64,000 nucleotides of DNA from NCBI GenBank assembly GCA_937957685.1, contig CALGAO010000007.1:42687-106686 (forward strand). Reading direction: 5' to 3'. The notes beneath the pieces were generated by a model that worked only from the letters and a program-made list of their open reading frames with translations, had not been told where the DNA came from and made no database searches. This DNA is from an uncultured Paenibacillaceae bacterium. Its GTDB lineage: Bacteria > Bacillota > Bacilli > Paenibacillales > DA-C8. The stretch's first letter is position 1, and every line of letters begins with the position of its first letter. The translations under genes and the position numbers were made by a program. Positions 10,068 to 18,516 of this stretch are shown here, one piece after another.

Positions 10068-11837
10068 ATGGATCAGGATTTTGCTGCGATATTGGGAGAA
10101 GCGGATGAACGGCTGTACGACATCCGCACGTCGCATCCCGGTCCGTCCGGCAAGCTGCCGCTGACGGACCGGATGCTCAGGACCGCGCCGAGCGGCGACC
10201 TGTTCGGCTGGTCGCAGAACGTCGGCATGGGCTGGCAGCCATCGAAGCTGGGCGGCAAGGAGTTTCTGCTCCTGAGCACGCAGGGGGGCATCCGCCGGGA
10301 GGATGGCGCCCCGATCGCGCTTGGGTATCACACCGGCCATTGGGAGGTCGGCCTGCTGATGGAGGAGGCGGCCCAGACAATCGCCGAGGCCGGGGGCATC
10401 CCCTTCGCCGGTTATGTCAGCGACCCTTGCGACGGACGATCGCAGGGAACGACGGGCATGTACGATTCGCTGCCGTACCGCAACGATGCCGCGATCGTGC
10501 TGCGCCGCCTGATCCGCTCCATGCCGACCAGGCGCGGCGTGATCGGCGTCGCCACCTGCGACAAGGGATTGCCGGCGATGATGATCGCGCTGGCGGGGAT
10601 GAAGGACCTGCCGGGCATCCTCATTCCCGGCGGCGTCACGCTGCCGCCCGACCATGGCGAGGATGCGGGCAAGATCCAGACGATCGGCGCCCGCTATGCG
10701 AATGGAGAGATCACATTGGAAGCGGCGGCCGAGCTGGGTTGCCGCGCATGCGCCACCCCAGGCGGCGGCTGCCAGTTCCTGGGTACGGCCGCGACCTCCC
10801 AGGTGGTCGCCGAAGCGCTCGGCCTCACGGTGCCGCACGCGGCGCTTGCTCCGTCCGGACAGGAGATCTGGCGGGAGATCGCGCGCCAGTCAGCACGGGC
10901 GATGCTGCACATGGAGCGGAAGGCGATCCACCTGCGCCACATCCTGACCGATGCGGCTGTTCGCAACGCCATGGTCGTGCATGCGGCCTTCGGCGGATCG
11001 ACGAACCTGCTCCTGCATCTGCCGGCGATCGCCCATGCCGCCGGGCTCAAGGTGCCGGATGTCGCCGACTGGCGGGAAGTGAATCGCCAGGTGCCGAGGC
11101 TGGTCAGCGTGTTGCCGAACGGCCCCGTGCCGCACCCGACGATTCGCGCCTTCCTGGCCGGCGGAGTGCCGGAGGTGATGCTGCACCTTCGCTCCCTCGG
11201 CCTGCTCGACCTGTCCGTCATGACCGCAAGCGGCATCCGTCTGGGCCAGGTGCTCGACTGGTGGGAGGGCTCGGAGCGGCGAAGACGATTGCGGCAGAGG
11301 CTCATGGAGCTGGATGGCGTCGACCCGGATACGGTCATCCTGTCGCCGCAGCGGGCCGCCCGGATGGGCCTCACTTCGACCGTGACGTTCCCGACGGGCA
11401 ACATCGCCCCGGAGGGCGCCGTGATCAAGTCCACATCCATTGACCCTTCCGTGCTTGATGATCAGGGGGTGTACCGGCATCTGGGCAGGGCCAGGATGTT
11501 CACGTCCGAGCGGGAGGCGATCCGTCAGATCAAGCAGGGCGGCATCCGTCCCGGAGACGTGATGGTGCTCATCGGGCGCGGTCCTTCGGGCACGGGTATG
11601 GAGGAAACCTACCAGCTGACTTCCGCCCTCAGGCATCTGAGCTTCGGCAAGCATGTGTCGCTGATCACCGACGCCCGATTCTCCGGCGTATCCACAGGCG
11701 CCTGCATCGGCCACGTCGGACCGGAAGCGCTGGCGGGCGGACCGATCGGCAAGCTGCGCGACGGCGATCTGATCGAGATCGTGATCCACACGCGAACGCT
11801 GGAAGGAACGATCCATTTCCTCGGCGACGGCGATTAG
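10068..11837 (+). CDS. yjhG: YjhG/YagF-family D-xylonate dehydratase (IlvD/Edd family), ended early by an in-frame TAG
   Basis: 589 residues to TAG 11835-11837. The protein matches E. coli YjhG/YagF along its length: PLTDRMLRTAPSGDLFG, SDPCDGRSQGTTGM (Cys121), TCDKGLPA (Cys164) and GGGCQFLGT (Cys235), the cysteine pattern of Fe-S dehydratases in the IlvD/Edd superfamily. It would convert D-xylonate to 2-keto-3-deoxy-xylonate, feeding the two upstream enzymes. The E. coli protein has 655 residues; here the missing C-terminal part follows in the same frame after the TAG (11838-12047). All visible iron-sulfur ligands lie before the stop, but the lost tail is conserved, so activity is uncertain. 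Start ATG 10068 with GGAGGT at 10057-10062. Confidence 0.88.
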   Translation: MDQDFAAILGEADERLYDIRTSHPGPSGKLPLTDRMLRTAPSGDLFGWSQNVGMGWQPSKLGGKEFLLLSTQGGIRREDGAPIALGYHTGHWEVGLLMEEAAQTIAEAGGIPFAGYVSDPCDGRSQGTTGMYDSLPYRNDAAIVLRRLIRSMPTRRGVIGVATCDKGLPAMMIALAGMKDLPGILIPGGVTLPPDHGEDAGKIQTIGARYANGEITLEAAAELGCRACATPGGGCQFLGTAATSQVVAEALGLTVPHAALAPSGQEIWREIARQSARAMLHMERKAIHLRHILTDAAVRNAMVVHAAFGGSTNLLLHLPAIAHAAGLKVPDVADWREVNRQVPRLVSVLPNGPVPHPTIRAFLAGGVPEVMLHLRSLGLLDLSVMTASGIRLGQVLDWWEGSERRRRLRQRLMELDGVDPDTVILSPQRAARMGLTSTVTFPTGNIAPEGAVIKSTSIDPSVLDDQGVYRHLGRARMFTSEREAIRQIKQGGIRPGDVMVLIGRGPSGTGMEETYQLTSALRHLSFGKHVSLITDARFSGVSTGACIGHVGPEALAGGPIGKLRDGDLIEIVIHTRTLEGTIHFLGDGD

Positions 11838-12047
11838 GCCGTGTCGCCTGAGGAAGGGGCGGAGATTCTCCGGCAGCGTCCTCCCCATCCGGGCCTCGCG
11901 GCCGATCCGTACCTGCCGGAGGATACGAGGCTGTGGGCGGCTCTGCAAGCGGTCAGCGGCGGCACCTGGCGGGGGTGCGTATACGATGTGGACCGGATCA
12001 TCGACGTGATCGAAGCGGGCAAGAGGGCCTTGGGCTGGAATTCATAA
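11838..12047 (+). pseudogene. yjhG: C-terminal remainder of the xylonate dehydratase, downstream of the in-frame amber codon
   Basis: This is the same reading frame as the upstream gene, separated only by TAG 11835-11837. It encodes the family's C-terminal segment, including LPEDTRLWAALQAVSGGTW and CVYDVDRI, which aligns with the E. coli YjhG ending (PDDTRLWAMLQAVSGGTW). With the stop counted, the frame has 660 codons, close to the family length. GTG 11841 could in principle reinitiate, but it has no ribosome binding site. A recent nonsense mutation, a sequencing error or translational readthrough would each explain it; no other lesion is seen in the frame. Confidence 0.85.
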
Positions 12048-12160
12048 AATGCTCACTCCATCAGCGGCCAAGGCGCTATGCGTCCCCGTGCGGATGCGGC
12101 ATAATAGCATGGTGGAGGATCGTGGATATTCAAGTCAGACAGCCGGGAGGGGAGCAGCCA

Positions 12161-14701
12161 TTGGATGAAAGAGTGAGCACGGGCCATGAGGGCCTTGATC
12201 AGGCGATCGACATGCTGCGACTGGGAGACAATGTGGTCTGGCAGGTCAATTCGCTCGAAGGCTACCAGAAGATGGTGGATGCCTATGTGCGCAGGGCGAT
12301 CCGGGATCATCGGAACATCGTGTACGTCCGGTTCGGCAAGCATGAGCCGCTGGTGAAGGAAAGCGAGCCTGTCAAGGTGTATCGCCCGGACCCGGCCAGG
12401 GGCTTCGAAAGCTTCGCCACCAATGTCCACCTGCTGATCGAGCGCGAAGGAGCAGGAACGTTCTACGTCTTTGACAGTCTGACGGATCTGCTGGAGCATT
12501 GGCATTCCGATCTGATGATCGGCAACTTCTTCAAGGTGGCTTGTCCTTACCTGTACGAATTGAACACGGTGGCCTATTTCGCCATCCTGCGCAATGTGCA
12601 TACGTACAGCACCATCGCCCGCATCCGCGAGACGACGCAGGTGCTGTTCGACCTGTATGAGGTGAGAAGCAAGCATTATGTGCACCCGCTGAAAGTGGAG
12701 AATCGCTATTCGCCCACGATGTTCTTCCCGCACCTGCTGCAGGGGCAGGAGGCGATCAGCCTGACGGCCAGCGCCGATGTGGCCGAGCTGTTCGCCAGCA
12801 TCCGACGCGGCGAGGAGCGGCTCGACTACTGGGATACGCTGATCAACAGAGCCAGGGACCTGGTGGGTGAGCCGCGGGAGATACAGGATGCCTTCAGGAA
12901 GAGGCTCATTCGCATGCTGTTTGGCCAACAGTCGCGCATGATCCGGCTGTGCGAGGCCTACTTCACCCTGGAGGATATCGTCATGATCGCCGATCGTCTG
13001 GTCGGATCGGGCTGGATCGGCGGCAAGAGCGTCGGCATGCTGCTCGCCAGGAAGATCCTGGAGCAGGCGGAGGGCGGAAGATTCCGCCCCTTTCTGGAGC
13101 CGCATGATTCCTACTACATCGGGACGGATGTGTTCTACACGTATGTCGTGCAGAACGGATGGTGGAAGCTGAGGACGAAGCAGAAAACGGAGGAAGGCTA
13201 CTTCGAGTATGCCTCCGAGCTTCAGGAGAAGCTGCTGCATGGCAAGTTCCCCGATTCCATCCGCGAGAAATTCATGCAGCTGCTTGAGCATTACGGGCAG
13301 TCGCCGATCATCGTCCGCTCCAGCTCGCTGCTGGAGGACAATTTTGGCAATGCCTTCGCCGGCAAGTACGAGAGCGTGTTCCTGGCGAACCAGGGCACGC
13401 CGCGGGAACGCTACGAGGCCTTCGAGCAGGCGATCCGGGTCGTCTATGCCAGTTCAATGAACCGGGATGCGCTGGAATACCGGATGAGCAGGGGGCTGTT
13501 CGCCGAGGACGAGCAGATGGCGATCCTCGTGCAGCGCGTGTCAGGGGATCACTATGGCGATGAGTACTTCCCGCATGTGGCGGGCGTGGGCAATTCCTCG
13601 AATCTCTATGTATGGGATCCGGAGATCGATATGAACGCCGGCATGCTGAGGCTGGTCTTCGGCCTGGGCACGAGAGCGGTCGATCGGACGGAGGGCGACT
13701 ACGCGCGTCTCGTCACGCTGGACAATCCGCAGCGCTTGCCGCTCGTGCATGCCGAGGACCGCAAGCGGTTCTCCCAGCACCTGGCGGATGTCATCTCGCT
13801 CAGCGAGAACCGGCTGGTGACGAGGAGACTGGACGCCATCCTGAACCGCGACATCCGGGTGGACCCTTCCCTGTTCGCCAGCGTGGATCACGAGACGTTG
13901 AGACGCATGCGCGAGCGAGGGATGAAGGTGCAGCAGAAGCCGTATATCCTCGATCTTCACCGGTTGCTCCGCGAGACGGAGTTTCCCGACGTGATGCGAG
14001 ACATGCTGCAATGCTTGTCGCGGGTATACGATTATCCGGTCGATGTCGAATTCACCGCCAACTTCACCGAGGACGGGCGGTTCAGGATCAACATCGTCCA
14101 GTGCCGACCGCTGCAGACGAAGGGACTGGGCCGCAAGGTGGCGCTGCCGGATGCGGACGCCGGAGATTGCCTGTTTGCGATGCAGGGCAACTTCATGGGG
14201 GGCAATGTCCGCCTGCCGATCGATTATGCGGTGCTGGTCCGTTCCTCCGCCTATCTGAAGCTGAGCGAACAGGACAAATATGCGGTGGCACGGCTGATCG
14301 GACAGCTGGGCAGACAGCTTAAGGGAAGCACCCTGATGCTGGTCGGGCCAGGCCGATGGGGAACGACGACGCCTTCCCTGGGCGTTCCGGTCAAGTTCGC
14401 CGAGATCAACCATGCATCCGTGCTCGTGGAGGTTGCCGAACCGGATGAGGGCTTCATGCCGGAGCTGTCCTACGGCAGTCACTTCTTCCAGGATCTCGTG
14501 GAGGCGGGCATCTTCTATGCCGCCGTGTTCGCCGGTCAGCCAGGCGTCGTCTTCAGGCCGGAGCGCATCCTGAATGAGGAGAACCGGCTGGCGGAGCTGC
14601 TGCCGCAGCATGCTGCGCTGGCCCATGTGGTGCATGTCGCCGCCACTTGCGGCATGGAGCTTTATTCCGATATCGTGTCGCAGCGCGTGATCTGCGTATG
14701 A
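12161..14701 (+). CDS. PEP/pyruvate-binding domain protein with degenerate RecA/KaiC-like N-terminus
   Basis: 846 residues from TTG 12161, preceded by GGGAGGGGAG at 12145-12154; GTG 12122 upstream is an alternative with poor spacing. Residues 1 to about 200 begin GLDQAIDMLRLGDNVVWQV, like the start of KaiC-type RecA domains, but lack a Walker A motif. About 285-690 form a PEP synthase/PPDK-type ATP-grasp domain (WIGGKSVGMLLARKIL, SPIIVRSSSLLEDNFGNAFAG, ending FRINIVQCRPLQTKG). The swivelling phosphohistidine domain and PEP/pyruvate TIM barrel of true PpsA are absent; a further domain containing LVGPGRWGT follows. Function unknown; probably an ATP-dependent phosphotransferase-like protein. A minus-strand terminator lies just after it. 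Confidence 0.8.
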   Translation: MDERVSTGHEGLDQAIDMLRLGDNVVWQVNSLEGYQKMVDAYVRRAIRDHRNIVYVRFGKHEPLVKESEPVKVYRPDPARGFESFATNVHLLIEREGAGTFYVFDSLTDLLEHWHSDLMIGNFFKVACPYLYELNTVAYFAILRNVHTYSTIARIRETTQVLFDLYEVRSKHYVHPLKVENRYSPTMFFPHLLQGQEAISLTASADVAELFASIRRGEERLDYWDTLINRARDLVGEPREIQDAFRKRLIRMLFGQQSRMIRLCEAYFTLEDIVMIADRLVGSGWIGGKSVGMLLARKILEQAEGGRFRPFLEPHDSYYIGTDVFYTYVVQNGWWKLRTKQKTEEGYFEYASELQEKLLHGKFPDSIREKFMQLLEHYGQSPIIVRSSSLLEDNFGNAFAGKYESVFLANQGTPRERYEAFEQAIRVVYASSMNRDALEYRMSRGLFAEDEQMAILVQRVSGDHYGDEYFPHVAGVGNSSNLYVWDPEIDMNAGMLRLVFGLGTRAVDRTEGDYARLVTLDNPQRLPLVHAEDRKRFSQHLADVISLSENRLVTRRLDAILNRDIRVDPSLFASVDHETLRRMRERGMKVQQKPYILDLHRLLRETEFPDVMRDMLQCLSRVYDYPVDVEFTANFTEDGRFRINIVQCRPLQTKGLGRKVALPDADAGDCLFAMQGNFMGGNVRLPIDYAVLVRSSAYLKLSEQDKYAVARLIGQLGRQLKGSTLMLVGPGRWGTTTPSLGVPVKFAEINHASVLVEVAEPDEGFMPELSYGSHFFQDLVEAGIFYAAVFAGQPGVVFRPERILNEENRLAELLPQHAALAHVVHVAATCGMELYSDIVSQRVICV

Positions 14702-14703
14702 AC

Positions 14704-14741
14704 CAAAAAGCCCTCCGGCTTCGGAAGAAGCTGGAGGGCTT
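14704..14741 (-). terminator. Terminator of the tRNA-Pro/tRNA-Gly unit
   Basis: AAGCCCTCC (14709-14717) and GGAGGGCTT (14733-14741) form a 9-bp stem extended by an inner GGCTTC/GAAGCT stem. The T-run (complement of AAAAA at 14705-14709) is on the minus strand, so it ends the tRNA transcript. It may also slow convergent transcription from the gene ending at 14701. Confidence 0.85.
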
Positions 14742-14756
14742 AACTTGCATATAAAA

Positions 14757-14827
14757 AGCGGGTGAGGGGAATCGAACCCCCGCTTCAGGCTTGGGAAGCC
14801 GGCGTTCTACCATTGAACTACACCCGC
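14757..14827 (-). tRNA. tRNA-Gly (anticodon CCC)
   Basis: On the minus strand the acceptor stem is GCGGGTG/CACCCGC with discriminator T. The D arm is GTTC-AATGGTA-GAAC, the anticodon loop TTCCCAA gives CCC (reads GGG), and the T arm is GGGGG-TTCGATT-CCCCT. No 3' CCA is encoded. The anticodon stem CCGGC/GCCTG has a C-U mismatch at 28-42. Terminator directly downstream. Confidence 0.9.
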
Positions 14828-14842
14828 AATAAAAATTGAAGA

Positions 14843-14919
14843 TGGTCGGGAAGACAGGATTTGAACCTGCGACCCCCACGTCCCGAACGTGGTGCTCTAC
14901 CAAGCTGAGCCACTTCCCG
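14843..14919 (-). tRNA. tRNA-Pro (anticodon CGG)
   Basis: On the minus strand the acceptor stem is CGGGAAG/CTTCCCG with discriminator A, followed by an encoded CCA. D arm GCTC-AGCTTGGTA-GAGC. The anticodon arm is CCACG-TTCGGGA-CGTGG, giving CGG (reads CCG). T arm GCAGG-TTCAAAT-CCTGT. It precedes tRNA-Gly in the same transcript. Confidence 0.95.
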
Positions 14920-14957
14920 TTAGTCAACATCGCGCAGGTTTTTCAGCGACATAAACT

Positions 14958-14968
14958 AATATAGCATA
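14958..14968 (-). promoter_or_regulatory. Extended -10 promoter element for the tRNA pair
   Basis: Read on the minus strand the sequence is TATGCTATATT, an extended -10 (TATG-n-TATATT), about 40 nt upstream of tRNA-Pro in an A/T-rich patch. No good -35 is visible, which fits an extended -10 promoter. Confidence 0.5.
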
Positions 14969-15048
14969 CTCAAAATAAAAAATCATCACTTAATTTTTGG
15001 AAATTGCAAATTTTTTTGATCCTCGTTCACGCCCCGGGTCATGACGGA

Positions 15049-16098
15049 TTACACCTGCTTCGGCAGCCGCTTCACCATCAGGATAACCAACAGGAACAGC
15101 CCCATATACCCGAATGCGTCATACAAGGATGACAACAGCGGCGCGAATCCGAACTGGCTGACCAGGAAGCAGGCGAACAGCAGGGTGACGGCGATCACAT
15201 TGTGCGGCAGCGGCCGTATGCTGTGGATCTGCCTGGACATGCCGAACACATTGCCGACGAGGGTGGTGAAGATCTCCCCGTATACGACGATCAGGAACAG
15301 CACCTGCATCATCCAGCCAAAATCCGCAATGACCTCCGCCATCGGGATGTCGAACAGCAGGATGTCCGGCATCAGCGAGTTCATCGCCGCATGGCTCGTC
15401 AGCAGCATGAAGCCGAGGCCGATGCCGCCGATGAGTCCCCCCCAGCGGAGCACGCCCTCATCCTCGATCTCGCTGCCGAGCGGCACGAGCACCGCCTGCA
15501 GGGTGGCGAAGTTCAGCGCCGTGTAGGCGAACGGACTGATCATCCACTGCCAGTCGTTCAGCTGCTGCTTCTGCACGGCCAGCGTCTGCAACAGGCTGTC
15601 GGCATTGAGAAAGAAGATCGAGATGATGATCGAGAAAAAGAGCATCATCGGCACCACGATCACATTCACCGCCAGCACGCCGTCCAGCTTCTTCGTCATG
15701 ACGAGACAGGTCAGCAGCACGCTGAGCAGGATCCCCAGCTGATCGGGCAGGCCGAAACGTTCCTCGAAGATCGAACCCGTCCCGGACAGCATGACGCAGG
15801 TGACGCCGAACAGGACGATGAAGCTGAGGGCATTGGCCAGTCTGCCGATGAACGGACCGAACAGATACGCATTCAGCTCCTGATACGAATACGCGCGAAT
15901 GCGGCGGGCAAGCAGCATCATCTTCGTGCCGATCCAGATGAACAGCGCCGTGCTGATGAGCATGCCGATGACGCCGAATCCTCCGTATATCGTGAAGAAT
16001 TGCATGATCGACAGCCCCGATGCGAAGCCCGCACCGATGACCGTACCGATATACGTCGCAGCCACCTGAATGATCGCCTTGGTCTTGCCAGACAGCAT
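15049..16098 (-). CDS. YkvI-family membrane protein (putative amino-acid-type transporter)
   Basis: 349 residues from the ATG at 16098; the frame is open to 16161, but the GGGAGG site (minus strand, just before the chosen start) fits this ATG best. About ten transmembrane segments. The first contains QVAATYIGTVIGAGFASG, the signature of the YkvI family and of APC-superfamily transporters, where the GAGFASG break binds substrate or ion. B. subtilis YkvI has no assigned substrate. The gene stands alone on the minus strand between the tRNAs and a divergent gltB-like gene. Confidence 0.82.
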   Translation of the reverse strand: MLSGKTKAIIQVAATYIGTVIGAGFASGLSIMQFFTIYGGFGVIGMLISTALFIWIGTKMMLLARRIRAYSYQELNAYLFGPFIGRLANALSFIVLFGVTCVMLSGTGSIFEERFGLPDQLGILLSVLLTCLVMTKKLDGVLAVNVIVVPMMLFFSIIISIFFLNADSLLQTLAVQKQQLNDWQWMISPFAYTALNFATLQAVLVPLGSEIEDEGVLRWGGLIGGIGLGFMLLTSHAAMNSLMPDILLFDIPMAEVIADFGWMMQVLFLIVVYGEIFTTLVGNVFGMSRQIHSIRPLPHNVIAVTLLFACFLVSQFGFAPLLSSLYDAFGYMGLFLLVILMVKRLPKQV

Positions 16099-16396
16099 CT
16101 CCATTTCCTCCCGAGCCATGCCGTGCCTGATGCACTGACAGGCGTCCAGTATCCGCATCACTATATGTATGTCCGACAGCCTCCGGACATTCCTTCCGAG
16201 TCAAGCGATCTTGCCATTGGTTGCCTGCCCGGGTTGTTGGATGAATCTGATGATGACGTGGAACACTAACGGACGGTACCAGACGCTGGCTGCAGGAGGC
16301 GCAGCGGACAAAGGTCAGGAAAGAGGTGGAGCCGCCAGGGCATGATGATGAGAGTTAGGCAGACATACAGACACTTCAAAGAAGACGGTGAGCAAA

Positions 16397-17836
16397 ATGT
16401 TCAGGTTTCTGTCGAATATGATGCGCAAGGCTGTGAATGAAGCGGTAGACAAGGCAATCGAGCGCCTGGCGAGAGACAAGTATACGGAGAACATCTGGGA
16501 GATGATGACCGGCACCAGGAAGGTGGGAGCGATCAACATGGTGGAGAACGTCATGCGCGCTTCCCAGGGCAAGCCTCCCGGCCGGCCGCTCGGCTCCCAT
16601 ATCCACTTCTCCCCATGGGAGAAGCTGCTGTTCAATCCGGTCCACCTGTGGCGATTCCCAACACCGGAGCAGGTCGCCATCTCCAGCTCGGTCGTCATCG
16701 GCAAGAAAGCGAAGAAGCCGCTGGAGATCTCGATCCCGATCATGATCGCCGCGATGTCCTTCGGCGGGGCGCTCAGCAAGAGCGCGAAGATCGCGCTGGC
16801 GAGAGGAGCGTCGTTGGTGGGCACCGCCACCAACACAGGTGAGGCTGGCCTGATGGAGGAGGAGAGGAAAGAGGCCAAACTGCTGATCGGGCAATATAAC
16901 CGGGGCGGCTGGCTGAACGATCCGGAGCAATACAGGCGGCTGGATGCGATCGAGATCCAGCTCGGGCAAGGCGCGCAGGGCTCTTCACCGCAGCGGACGA
17001 AGGCCGAGAACATCGGTCAGGAATATCGGGAGGTATACGGACTGGCGGAGGGCGAGGATGCGGTGATCCATTCCAGGTTGCCCGGCGTGGATACGCAGGA
17101 ACAATTCATCGCCCTCGTCCGCCAGCTTCGTGAAGAGACCGGCGTGCCCGTCGGTCTGAAGATCGCCGCCACCCATTACCTGGAGCGGGAGCTGGAAGTT
17201 GCGCTCAGGGCCGGTGTCGACTTCATCACCGTGGACGGTGCGGAGGGCGGTACCCATGCGGCGGCGCCGATCCTGGAGGACGATCTGGGACTGCCGACGA
17301 TGTTTGCGGTGCGCCGCGCCGCGAAGTATCTGGCCAGCCAGGACGCCAGAGATGTGAGCCTGATCGCGACCGGCGGCCTCGTGACGCCCGGCCAGTTCCT
17401 GAAGGCGATGGCGCTTGGCGCCGATGCGGTGTATACGGGAACGGCCGCCCTGATCGCGATGATCGGCGACCAGATGACCCACGCGGTGCCGTTCGAGACG
17501 CCGGTCGAGATGGTCGTCTACTCGGGCAAGATGACCGACAAGCTGGACATTGACCGGAGCGTCACGAATCTGACGAACTTCCTCAACGCCTGCGTGCGCG
17601 AGATGGAGCTCGTCGCCTACTCTGCGGGCAAAACGCGGTTCTCCGACTTTACGACCGCCGATCTGTGCACGCTGGACCCGTTTCTGGCGCGCGCGCTCGG
17701 GGTCGAACTCGGGTATATCTCGCCGGAGGAGCAGCAGGTGTACTTTGCGGGATTGCCCGTCATGCCCGCCGATCGCCCTGCTCCGTTCCATGAAAATGGG
17801 CAGGCGCACGAACAGGAAGAGACGACGGTGCATTAG
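16397..17836 (+). CDS. FMN-binding glutamate synthase-like protein (stand-alone GltB2 domain)
   Basis: 479 residues from ATG 16397 (GGTGAG just upstream; GTG 16388 is an alternative). It matches the FMN-binding central domain of glutamate synthase: IPIMIAAMSFGGALSKSAKIAL, LGQGAQGSSP, and the phosphate/FMN-binding stretch DFITVDGAEGGTHAAAP. The N-terminal amidotransferase domain and C-terminal beta-helix of GltB are absent. Stand-alone forms occur widely in Bacteria and Archaea, and their electron donor and substrate are usually unproven. The cysteines expected for a 3Fe-4S cluster in full GltB were not identified here. Followed by a small YfhD-like gene. Confidence 0.85.
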   Translation: MFRFLSNMMRKAVNEAVDKAIERLARDKYTENIWEMMTGTRKVGAINMVENVMRASQGKPPGRPLGSHIHFSPWEKLLFNPVHLWRFPTPEQVAISSSVVIGKKAKKPLEISIPIMIAAMSFGGALSKSAKIALARGASLVGTATNTGEAGLMEEERKEAKLLIGQYNRGGWLNDPEQYRRLDAIEIQLGQGAQGSSPQRTKAENIGQEYREVYGLAEGEDAVIHSRLPGVDTQEQFIALVRQLREETGVPVGLKIAATHYLERELEVALRAGVDFITVDGAEGGTHAAAPILEDDLGLPTMFAVRRAAKYLASQDARDVSLIATGGLVTPGQFLKAMALGADAVYTGTAALIAMIGDQMTHAVPFETPVEMVVYSGKMTDKLDIDRSVTNLTNFLNACVREMELVAYSAGKTRFSDFTTADLCTLDPFLARALGVELGYISPEEQQVYFAGLPVMPADRPAPFHENGQAHEQEETTVH

Positions 17837-17951
17837 GTTCAACCGGGAGAGGGGGGAGTGGTGCTGCCCGCTGACGATGAGGATGTGAGATTGCAGACAG
17901 TCGGGTGGCATCAGCGAACGTTGGGAGCATCTGCGAAGGCGAGGTGATCTG

Positions 17952-18116
17952 ATGAACGCTGAACGCAAGAACAGGAACAGAAGGCTGCCTGTCGGGCGCA
18001 ACGAGGATGTGGAGTACTCCGCCGAGCTGGCTGACGCTGACGACCTGGAGGCACAGGAGAGGGCGAAGGCGGCAGATCGCAGGCAAACGGGCGGTCAGGA
18101 GACTTTCCAGGATTGA
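17952..18116 (+). CDS. YfhD-like small protein
   Basis: 54 residues, highly charged, starting MNAERKNRNRRLPVGRNEDV. The core EYSAELADADDLEAQERAKAAD resembles the YfhD family, small proteins of spore-forming Bacilli with no assigned function. The start is well supported by GAGGTGATCTG immediately before ATG 17952, a near-perfect match to the 16S anti-Shine-Dalgarno. It overlaps no other convincing gene and lies 28 nt upstream of the next pair, so it may share their transcript. The family assignment rests on recall of the pattern. Confidence 0.65.
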   Translation: MNAERKNRNRRLPVGRNEDVEYSAELADADDLEAQERAKAADRRQTGGQETFQD

Positions 18117-18144
18117 GATGACGGACACGACGAGGAGGGTAATG

Positions 18145-18516
18145 ATGGCGGAGCGCAATATACTGGCATATTTCCGTTCGCCGGAGCAGGCGGAGGGGGC
18201 GAAGCGCAAGCTGCAGGCGCTGCGCGCGATCGATGTCAGCATCGACCGCATCCAGGCGACGGAAGGGGCCGACGCCGAGATGGCGATGGAGATGATCGGC
18301 GTGGATGTTGGCGGGCTGGGCGCCGCTGCCCTGGGCGCAGCGTATGCGAACCGGTCGGCAGCCGTCATGGCTGCTGCCGATCCAGATGCGAGCGGGCTGA
18401 GCGATCAGGGAGACGAAACGGTGGCCGGCAGGGACATCCTGCTGACGGCGGTTGTGGATGATCAGGCCTATGACAGGGCGATGCGCATCGTCCGGGAATG
18501 CGGGGGCATGGTCTGA
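18145..18516 (+). CDS. Conserved hypothetical protein, first of a paralogous pair (stress-protein-like fold)
   Basis: 123 residues from ATG 18145, chosen because AGGAGG (18133-18138) is correctly spaced for it rather than for ATG 18142. The N-terminal half NILAYFRSPEQAEGAKRKL looks like a beta-alpha-beta unit of the kind found in general stress protein 17M/YflT-type proteins. A glycine/alanine-rich middle follows, then a second unit ending YDRAMRIVRECGGMV. The layout mirrors the next protein, suggesting an old duplication. Stop TGA overlaps the next start by one base (TGATG). No function can be assigned. Confidence 0.75.
   Translation: MAERNILAYFRSPEQAEGAKRKLQALRAIDVSIDRIQATEGADAEMAMEMIGVDVGGLGAAALGAAYANRSAAVMAAADPDASGLSDQGDETVAGRDILLTAVVDDQAYDRAMRIVRECGGMV

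Noticed and set aside
8210..10069. Long minus-strand frame opposite the aldehyde dehydrogenase
   Set aside because: Low-complexity Arg/His/Asp-rich translation typical of antisense shadows; the plus-strand enzyme is unmistakable.
11835..11837. TAG decoded as pyrrolysine
   Set aside because: TAG ends several ordinary genes in the window, no pyrrolysine genes or downstream insertion structure are seen, and this enzyme family is not known to use pyrrolysine.
11841..12047. GTG 11841 as the start of an independent 68-residue gene
   Set aside because: No ribosome binding site, and the translation is the exact continuation of the xylonate dehydratase family C-terminus in the same frame.
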